From the NCBI GenBank assembly GCA_003988855.1, contig QYAI01000058.1:62001-126000 (forward strand): a stretch of DNA of 64,000 nucleotides, in the 5' to 3' direction. The position numbers and the translations under genes are program-made. This DNA comes from Arachnopeziza araneosa. Lineage: Eukaryota > Ascomycota > Leotiomycetes > Helotiales > Arachnopezizaceae. This document shows, piece after piece, positions 55,350-64,000 of this stretch. How positions within the stretch are numbered: the stretch's first letter is position 1; every line of letters begins with the position of its first letter. The notes beneath the pieces were generated by a model, which saw nothing but the letters and a program-made list of their open reading frames with translations, was not told where the DNA came from and did not search any database.

Positions 55350-56483
55350 GCCGTGTTTGCTCATTCTATACCAATTGAGCTGCGATTCTTCTTCATGTTC
55401 CATCACCCTTTTCTATACCCATATTGGCTCGAGATATTCATCTCCAAGCTACATCGACTCGTCAATACCACACAACCAACAGAAGATTCTTCAAATTGGC
55501 TATTACCGACTCGTCATCATAATGTTCCGGCGTTTCTTCCTTTCTTTCCTCTACCAATTCATCAAAACCTGATTATCTGTCTGAGTGTATCATAGCATCT
55601 GGCGTTGAGGCCCAACTTTATTGGCTGGTGGACTTTCTTCCACCCAAACCACGCATGGAGAGAGTATCGAGGGAAAATGTCTGGATAGGGATCTTACCCA
55701 TCTTGCTGAATTGTACGCATGATCGAGAGAGCAGCCCACGTTGGGGAGTCACAGAACGTCTGAGCGTTGTTCTTGCAGTACGAGTATGGGACTTAGTAGC
55801 TGATACTGACTTGGAAGTACCTCTTGTATGTACTGACCTAAATAGTAGCGAAAATGCATGCAAGTGGCTGTTGAATATTTTTTGTGCCCGACTGATTGTG
55901 ATGTGACTTGCTGTGACGTGATTGCATTCTCATAAACCCCATCCTTCCCGTTCCATCTACTGCAACGAAGATGGCGCAAGTTTGTGACAAGAGAACCATT
56001 TTTCAAGTCCCTCCAGCATCCAACCATCCAACCATCCGCCCCTTCAAGCCTTCCAACCTGATCAGACGCTCAACAAGTCCAATGACAATCACAATCACAG
56101 GCAGAGTCAGGTCCACATTCATAAATTCATTTCATTCAGTTCAGGACGGGCAACGCCTTTGAGCGCCAAGCTAGCTAAGTAATGATTGCGCACCAAATGA
56201 CCAACTACCAGAACCAGGCAATGCCTTGCTTGGGTGTACATATATCGAGTCTGGTGCCCCATTTCGTTCATTACAGATATACAATTCCATCCCTCCTACA
56301 GGCTCCCATCTGATCATTACGTGCCATGTCGTTTTCGCTTTTGGGTTCCCCAATACATGTCCGCTCTCCTCAATTTTTATTCCCCGTTTTATGCTGTCGC
56401 GCCTATTTCCATTGTTCCTCTTGCACTTAAACAAGTATGTTTTTGGCCAGTATACAGGTGCTAGAAAGCTGAAAGAGGGACAC
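55350..56483. other. Intergenic between convergent genes
   Basis: A 1.1-kb spacer between the 3' ends of the Rco1-like gene (plus) and PDS5 (minus). Overlapping short frames on both strands (55618-55906, 56171-56636) have no domain. No RNA gene was recognised. Confidence 0.5.
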
Positions 56484-59400
56484 TCATTCCGAGAGATCCA
56501 TATCGTAGATATCCTTCTCCACAGCTTTACCCTTCCCCTTCCCTTTTGCCCTCCCATTAGCTTTCGAGGGTGTGGCTTTGCCATTCTCCTTTGTAGGTTT
56601 ATTCTTGGGTTGAGCGAGAGGTTGTTTTGCCTTTGATTTCTTTGCCGACAAGGGAGATAGTGTCTTGGCGATTACGATAGGAGCTTTGCCTCTTGTTGAT
56701 TTCGCCTTAGGTTTTGGAAGAGGTGAGGACTTAGCTGAAGGTGTGGGTGTGGGTTTCGCTCTCGAGGATCGTTTGCCATTCGAGGTAGGTGGAACGGGCG
56801 TTGCTTCTGTTTCTTCATCTTCTTGTGCTTCATCTTCCGCTTCTTCTTCCTCCCCGTCTTCTTCGGGCTCAGATTCGGACTCCTGTGTAGGCTTGGATCG
56901 AGGTACTTTGGCGATGCGCTTCCCATCAGCATCATCATATTCCCACTCTGCGACCCCATCCCACATTTCCTCATCGTCCTGATCACTGTCTCTCTCCGCA
57001 TAAGCCCCCCTGCTCTCTCTCTTCGCTCTACCACTCCTCCTTCTGTCTGCTGCACTCTGCTTTGTATCCGCATCCGCATTCATCCCCTCATCTTCATCCT
57101 CGTCATCTTCACGCCAGGTCTTTCTTGGCTTCGGTGTCTTCTTCTCTTTGGGCGTTGCCCTTTCTTTCTTTTCTCGCTTGACAGGCCGAGGTCTAGGAGT
57201 TGAGTCGGAGGATTTGTGTTTCTTCGATGGTGGATTGTCAGTGTCGTCAGTGGACTTGCGTTTCTGTTGTAAAAGCTTGTTGTTAGTAAATGTGAACATG
57301 CAGGACTTGGTTCGGAGGCTTTACCTTTTTTCGTTCGGTTTCTTTGATAAGTCCATCGAGAAGAGAGTCCATTTCTTCCCCAATATACGTCTTTTCAGCA
57401 ATATCTTGTGCAACATCATGACTTGGCAGTGCAGCAAAAAGGCCAGAAGGCATTCCTACTTTGGGCGCCCAAATTTGCATGCTCCAGCCTTTCTTGTCCA
57501 TCCATTTCTGGATCAGTGCCTGTGCTAGATCACTCAGAGCATAGATTTTGTCGGAATCAGAGCCTTGAATGGAATCGCGAACTTGTTTGACTCGTTGTGC
57601 ATATTTGTAGATAAGAGGGAGGTTGTCTTCCGATGCAACAGTCGTGAGATAGTAAAGAATGTATTTCGCATGGTCTGCCAATTCAACTGAATCTGTGCTG
57701 TAGTCGGGATGGTGTGCGAGGAGATGGAGGAGGCGAGGGAAGGTTGCTTCAAACATTCGTTTCGTGTTCTCTTTACTAGACTCGTGGGCTAGCTTGACAC
57801 GGGAACGGATCCAAGTCATGATTGAGTTGCGGAAGTTGATTGATGGCTCGAAGGCAGTAAGGAAGACGATGGTTAGGAAGCGTGCTGAAAGTTGGTTTTT
57901 GACGAGGTACTTTTGTAGCTTTTCAATGAATCCACGGCGAGTATTCTCAAGGGGATCTTGAGCTACGAAAGAGAGGCGATTGAATTCGGTAGGTGTTAGG
58001 ATATCATCGAATAGCTTGGTGGTGCAAAGCTTGAGCATTTGCTGGGCTGCAAGAAGCCGTAACCTAGCTTTATGGTGTTTTGGGGTATTGTTTTCTTTTG
58101 ATAGTTCTCCATCCTTCACAATGAGCGCATTAAGAAGCTTGTACACAGGAGCAGCTAAAAGTTTCGCTGTTTCGACATCTTCAACGGTTCGTAGGCGAGT
58201 AACAAGAATCTTGATAGCAAGGCATTTCGCCTGGCATTCATCGTCCATCTCTGCATCTGATTGCCAGCTTGGATCATCGTCTGTCTTTTCTGTCCGCACT
58301 TCAAGTAGTAGCTGGCGACTAATATCGAGAATGTCATCAGTAGACTCCTCAGTGATGGCAGGTGCCAGATATGTCAATTGGTTGATAGTTGCCAGCTTAG
58401 AAAGAAAATGATCTCCGCCATATTCCCATCCTGTCATTGATTTGTCCAGGAGATCTTTGAAGTGCATCTCCTTCCGATCAGTACAAGCATTTAAAATACT
58501 AACAGCATATTTGGGTGCCTTTGGAGGAGTCCCGTATAACGCATAGTTGACCAGGGCAGCAACGAACTTTCGGTCACTGGGAATCTTGTTCTTCTCGGAT
58601 TTGGCAAATGAAGCCAACGACTTTAAGGTTTCTACACTTGATGGGTCGTTTTGTTTTGTGGGAGATGGGGCATGCTCTTCAACAATCTTGCATAGCTCCT
58701 TGACACTAGCTTGAAAAATCTCAGGGTGCTTGTCTGAGATCTCTTGCATGACAGCATTCGCCGTTGTACCAAGGCCATGTTCGTTCGTTCTGGCATACTG
58801 CAAGTACACTGGTTGATGGCTTCTGTTATAGATAAGACTTGCAGAACGATAGATAATGGGGACGAGGGTATCCAAGAGACCAGCCGGTGCCGCCGAATTG
58901 GCCTGAATGCGCTTCTGAAGCTCTTTGATGGCCTTGTGCACAGTACTGAAATCACTAGCCGGTGCCATGGTAAAACGCAAGAGTTGATAAGATCTTCGGT
59001 CATGCATCTTGGCAAACTTTTGAAGATCATGGCCTACCCTCAAGGGATCCGGGAAGAAGCCGACAAACCACTTGATGGTTAGATCCAGTTTAGTTTTGAC
59101 GTCTTTTGCATCCTTCTCAATCACTCCACCATTGAAGTCTTCACATCTTTTCAAGAATGACTCAAGAACTTGAGCAAATGCTGGCTGCCTGGCTTGGAGA
59201 GCAAAGAAGGCTTTTCGTGACTTGGAGTCTAAAGAGTTGACGACCAACAAGATGCGCTCGGCTCGAATCTTGTCAGCATCAACAGGTCCAACTCCATTGG
59301 CTTGAGATTCTCCATTGCTTATGCTCGTCCTAGTACTCTTCGATTTCGTAGGAGGATACGAAAGCGGAATGAGTTGCTCAAACATGACGTGATCGATGGA

Positions 59401-61169
59401 AGCATTTGTTTCCAGGTCATTTGTGTAATAAACATCGAAAACTTTGGTTGGTATTGCACCGAGCGTTTCAATCACACTTTCATTTCCTGCTAAGATTTCA
59501 CCAGCTGCGACTCCCCACATGCGACAAAGAATGGTTAAGGCTTCTGATCTGACAATGGCTTTGCGATCTCGAGCACGGTCTGCAAGATTTGCCAATACAG
59601 ATCCAGATTTGGTTACGGCTCCATTTGGTGCTAGTTTGGTCATGACGTCTCTGAAACCAAACCCTCCAAGAGACTTTACAGCAGCAAGTCTGACTTTTTC
59701 CTCGGAATCGTTCAGTTTCTCCGCAAGACCACCAACATAGCTCCTCTCCTCGTTTGTATTTAGCCCAATACCGCCTGCAGAGGTCACAAGTATTCTACCA
59801 ACAGCAGTTGTCCAGGCAGCTCGAATAAGTATAGACTTGTCATTTTTTCTTCCAAGAAAGCTCTGGTATACGGTAGGATATGATTGTGCAAATGACTGGG
59901 GAGAAATTGGTCTTGTCAGAATACTGCTGGATACTGGTGTGATAGGGAGATCTTCTAGCTTGACAGGTGGGTACGCTGCCGAGTCCATCGCTGGAGGAGG
60001 AGGGGGTCCAGCTGCTCCGATTCCAGATATCATGTCTCCTAGAGTTTCTGTAGCCAACAATCTCAATTGTACGTTCTCAGCGGACAACTCGGCCTCTAGC
60101 TGAGGAACTACGTTTTGTAAAACTGGAGGTGATGCTCGCCATAGCTCACGGAGAAGCCTGTGCGCTTTTTGAAGCTCCTTCATATCTGCTTCTGTTGGTC
60201 CCACAGGTCCATCCTCGTCATCAGAATCAGCAGCCGCGTCGCTTGAGCGTCGGTGGCCATTCCCTCTTGGAGCCCCGTTTGAAACCTCCATGATAACGTC
60301 GTTAAAATACTGGCTGATATAACGCGCCATCTTCTCTGGACAAGAATTGCAGATTGTCTTCGCCATGTTATAAGCGGCTGGGAGCTCCTTCAGTAGTAAG
60401 GTAGACTGCTTCTCGTCCACTTCTTGTTTGTTCTTTCCCGTTCCACTGCCACCTGGCGAAGCCGCGCGCAGGAATTGGGCCACAATAATATCCACAACAC
60501 CAGCTGGTAAACTTTGCGCTTCGTCAACCAAAGACACCAACATTGTTGCCATTTGATATTCCACATCTTTTGCAATTGACTCGCCGGTCGAAGAGGTGGA
60601 GGAACCAGATATGATATCGAAAAAGTTGCTGAACAGATGGAGCATCAACGAATCCGATTGAGGTATGTCGCAGATCAAGACTATGCTCTTGATCTCCGCA
60701 AGAGACTGCAAAACGTATTTATGCTGCGTATTATACGCGTCTGAGGGGTCGGAGAGAGCTGGAAGAATTGAGGTCACAAACAGCGTGAAGATGTCCTACA
60801 ACAGTTAGCCGTAATCTCCCAATCGCAAGGTGCATGTACCTTAAGTTGAGTTGGTGTAAACGGCGCATCCGGAGCGCAAATCCTCAGAACATCTACTAAG
60901 CAGCATGCTGTAAATGCTCGCACTCCCTTGTCTTTATGGCCGAGGAGATTCTGCCCCGCAAGGTCTTTCGAAATATGGTTGAAGCTGTCTTTGTCAATCT
61001 CCTCCTGATCGAATTCCCGAAGCTCCGTCGCGAGTGTATCAAGCCTTCTCAAGAGCTCCGCTGTCGCTATCGGCCGGCCAGCTTTCCAAGAGATTGGCTG
61101 ATCAAAAGACAAGACACCAGACGGTGCTGGCTCTTCCTGAACCACTTCCACACCCCGGCGCGGAGCCAT
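56484..61169 (-). CDS. PDS5: Sister-chromatid cohesion protein Pds5 (Spo76/BimD type)
   Basis: Three exons (61169-60840, 60795-57325, 57263-56484) join in phase to 1526 residues. The N-terminal block LLRRLDTLATELREFDQEEI, followed by CCLVDVLRICAPDAPFTPTQ and KDIFTLFV, is diagnostic of Pds5. HEAT-like helical repeats fill the next ~1100 residues (for example VGRILVTSAGG, and VRLAAVKSLGGFGF). The C-terminal exon is a long basic/acidic disordered tail with many KPKP- and EEDGEEEEAEDE-type stretches, an AT-hook-like KRPRPVK region and nuclear signals. Pds5 binds cohesin and regulates its loading, release and maintenance. The gene looks intact, with only two short introns (44 and 61 nt). Confidence 0.95.
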
Positions 61170-62577
61170 ATTGACGCGCCTACCAGTCTTGAGTGTGAAA
61201 AACGAGGTTCGGAAGAGAAGCGGATTGTTATGGGGCTCCGCTCTAGTAGAAATCCAAGGATGGTGGAATTGCGCGTAGAAATCTAGCTTAAGCTGTGTTT
61301 TGGGTCGCGGCTACGAGGTACGAAATACTACGCGATGTACGTGTCAGGCGGGCGCTAGCAATCGTATTCAGACGTCTCTCTTGATAACAAGCATCAACAC
61401 ACCTCTTCCTAAAGCTCACCCACAATTTTAGTACAAACGTGATGGTTCTTTTAGGTATGGTTGCATTATGCAGCTTATGTGTTTTTGTGCTTATGTGCTT
61501 CTAATCCCAATGCGTGCTTCGAATTGGCTTTAGTCGAGGTCACACGAGATTTTTGCATGTAATTGAAACTCTCAGGCAATGCTGAAGTTTCCTGCTTTGT
61601 GGACACATTGTTTTAGTCTTCTGAATTTTTATTTGGCAACTACTACATAGATGGGTTGGTGGCTCTGCATGGACCCGGCGCTATGGAGTGCGTTGGACAA
61701 CTTCGATTGCGTTTGACAGCTTAGCACTTCCTTGAGCTGCGTGGAGGCTACTGTTTCAGCTTAAACTCCATTGGAATTCCCTCCTATGTTTGATCAATCG
61801 AAACTATAGTCTTTAGTGTACTCCAAAGGCTAGTATGGGAATTAAAATACTCTAGCTCGAGGTCAAGACACCGCTGCCTAGCTGTTCCATTCTTACCACC
61901 CTCCATCGCCATGCCAGCTTCATAGTTTGCCTTGATTGATACCCTCTATCCATGTCTGAGTGCAATTTTTATTGAAATTTTTATCATTTCTCTATTGGCT
62001 TTTTGCCTTGTTGCATCCTTCGCCCGTCATTCAACGGCCGGCTACATTTATATGTTTCATGCCATACCCGGGTAAGACAGTCGGTCTCGAGCTGATCATA
62101 ATAGAGACCGCTCAACTGCTATCCCTTGTGTCACTCAAACCGAAAATCCAATTCTTTGTCCGTAAAGTTTGATCCTGGTTATGACTAGCTGACTGTCACA
62201 ATTCTGAATGTCTCCCAATATTTCGACCAACTGACCGTCCAAAAAATTCTGCCACTTCAATGCATCATTCTTAGTCGGCCTCTATGATTACCCTACGCGT
62301 CTCCTAAAGATGTTGGCATTCTATTCACCGTCACCACCTTGTAAACAAACAGATCGTGACGCGCTCACTTCCGTGATTCTCAACCAAACGCAACAACACA
62401 ACCCTGCTGCGAGAAGTTCTCATTTCTTCTAAGATCGATCCCTTTTTATCATAAGCAAGACTGTGTTCGTATCTACCCCTTGTGCGCCTTCGTACCTAGT
62501 AATAACGCCTTCTCCGAGCTTAGACACGTACCAACCGACAAAACTGTGTATTGACTGATCCCGGTCGACCCGCAAAT
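61170..62577. other. Intergenic between divergent genes, no gene seen
   Basis: A 1.4-kb spacer between the PDS5 start and the start of the Ser/Thr-rich gene. Only short frames occur (61960-62172 plus, 62429-62626 minus). Nothing recognisable. Confidence 0.5.
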
Positions 62578-64000
62578 ATGAAGACGTCAACTTTGGTTTT
62601 CGGATCTCTCTTTGGGTTTTTAGCATTTACTACTGCAGTCAATCTCAATAAGATTGATACTAAGGTCAAAATTGAAGTCCGTGGAGGTATGTTCACGTAC
62701 TACATTTGTGCTTTATTACCACTAATCTAGAGTAGACGATAGTGAACCCGTCCGTGTTGATGTTTATGCTCGTGATACCACTTCTGTTGATGTTGATGGT
62801 GCTGCTGCTTCAATTTCAACTTCAACCATCTTTGATACAGTGGTTTCTACGATTATCAGTTGTGCCTCAACAGTCGTTGATTGTCCAGCCCATTCGACCA
62901 CCAAGCTTACTTTCACGGCTCCCGTTTCAACTCCTACACCTGCTCCTCAAACCGCTATTGATAGCACAACCACGACCTTTTCTAGTTCGACCACGACTAT
63001 CTTGGTTACCTTTACTCCAACTTCTCAGTCGGTCGTCCCAAGTCCTGAAGCTTCCTCGGCAATATTGTCGCCTGCCAGTCAGCTCGCGAGTGTATCGTAT
63101 GTCATGTGTTTGGAATGAATATGTTCGACCCACTAATCTAAATAGATCTTCTGCCTCTCTCAATGTTCAATCTGGGTTCTCGGGAAGTCTGATTTGGAAC
63201 AGTACAACAAATGGTCCTCCAAGCATTATCTGGAGCACAGGTATTACTACGTAGGTACCTCTTGATGCTTTTTTCTTCGTATTATTAATTGAATAGGCCG
63301 TCGACTTTCAACGCCCATTCAGGGTTTACAGCCATTGGATTTTCATCTGCTGGTGGAACGGTCGTTCCTGGTACTATGTGAGTCAGTTCAATCTATTCCC
63401 GAACTCAATCTAACATCAAAGTAGTCTACCTACTAGTCTCCCGACCCTTGCTCAGACTTCGATTGCGACCTCTTCCGCTTATACTGTGTCTGCTCCTGTC
63501 TCTGCTGTTGGAACGCCATTAGTAATCTCACCCCCCAGCCGTCCGTTCTCCAACACCAGCACAGCCTTGGGTGCCTTGACTTCCTCGACTTCCTCTGATT
63601 TTACCTCGACAGTTACCTCCATTGTTGTTGCCACATCCACTTTCTACCCGTCCACAATTACGTTGACGACAATCACAGTCCCCCCATCCTCTTACTCGGC
63701 TATCCTAAGCACCTCTGTTTCATCGACTGCTAGCTCGCAAGAGTCAGCTTTGACCTCAACTCTTCCTGGCTTTACAACTACGATTAAGATCTCTCTGGCG
63801 CCAACGACTTCTGCTGAGGCTACCACCTCTGTCATCACGAGCATCGTTCAGCTTTCAATTACCACCCAAACTGTGGTGCTAAGTACACCTCTAGCTACTC
63901 CCATCACGGTCAACTCCGCTAATACGTATGCCGCACCAGCTCCAACATGCAATTGTCCCTTGGCTGCAACAAGTTCAGTCACAATCACTGTGTCAGTAAC
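62578..64000 (+). CDS. Ser/Thr-rich secreted or wall protein (partial, runs off the end)
   Basis: Proposed exons are 62578-62686, 62733-63096, 63146-63250, 63297-63377 and 63425 to beyond the window. All join in phase, and the last stays open to base 64000. A signal peptide (MKTSTLVFGSLFGFLAFTTA) is followed by a Ser/Thr/Val-rich chain with runs such as TTTTFSSSTTTILVTFTPTS and one small segment (SGFSGSLIWNSTTNGPPSII, then WSTG) that may be a short repeat, since FNAHSGFTAIGF follows in the next exon. This composition is typical of heavily O-mannosylated cell-wall or mucin-like proteins. No catalytic domain is visible; the C-terminus (GPI signal or other) lies outside. The acceptor of exon 2 (CTAGAG) is weak. 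Confidence 0.75.

Noticed and set aside
1..64000. tRNA, rRNA or CRISPR features
   Set aside because: I scanned by eye for tRNA B-box-like GTTCGA motifs and for regularly spaced direct repeats and found none that form a credible gene or array; a covariance-model search (tRNAscan-SE, Infernal) would be decisive.

Overview
This window is genomic DNA of a filamentous ascomycete (Pezizomycotina). A Leotiomycete/Helotiales origin is my best guess. The evidence is gene structure (short 42-110 nt introns with GT...AG borders and CTAAC-like branch points) and gene content: a HET-domain protein, NACHT/ankyrin and NB-ARC NLRs, a SesB-like esterase, a fungal CorA-like protein and Fot1-like elements. It also has nonsense changes of the type left by repeat-induced point mutation (RIP). 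There are four single ambiguous bases (656, 20791, 28409, 29620), so it is a draft assembly.

Layout. 0.5-4.8 kb: a small mitochondrial-type protein with a 17-bp minisatellite just past its stop, an unknown protein and an intronless HET protein. 5-23.3 kb: ordinary housekeeping genes. These are ALG8, divergent from an Emp47-like lectin; a PEX26-like peroxin; a PARN-type deadenylase with a long leader containing a 36-nt periodic repeat; a D-amino-acid oxidase; mitoribosomal mL46; a RING+PHD protein; ribosomal protein eL43; and a saccharopine-dehydrogenase-like oxidoreductase. 24-26.7 kb: a frameshifted CorA-like pseudogene and a Fot1/pogo remnant.

27-36.4 kb is the most interesting part: a NACHT-ankyrin NLR, a SesB-like esterase and a small divergently transcribed protein stand side by side. 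All three carry a related ~15-17-residue motif: twice at the NLR N-terminus, once at the esterase C-terminus, and once or twice in the small protein. This is the layout of fungal prion-type cell-death signalling, in which an NLR templates the amyloid fold of an effector. I do not recognise this particular motif.

38-44.7 kb is a decayed island. It contains two broken NLR pieces that would join in frame if a Fot1-like insertion and an inversion were undone. It also contains a membrane-protein pseudogene with eight in-frame stops and no frameshift, a methyltransferase pseudogene with two in-frame stops, and a nest of transposons (an LTR-like segment inside a PIF/Harbinger-like element inside a Fot1-like end).

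45-61.2 kb returns to housekeeping genes, many of them chromatin-related: SNF5, an Ebp1/Cdb4-type protein, an unknown disordered protein, an Rco1-like double-PHD protein and PDS5. The window ends inside a Ser/Thr-rich secreted protein gene (62,578 to beyond the end).
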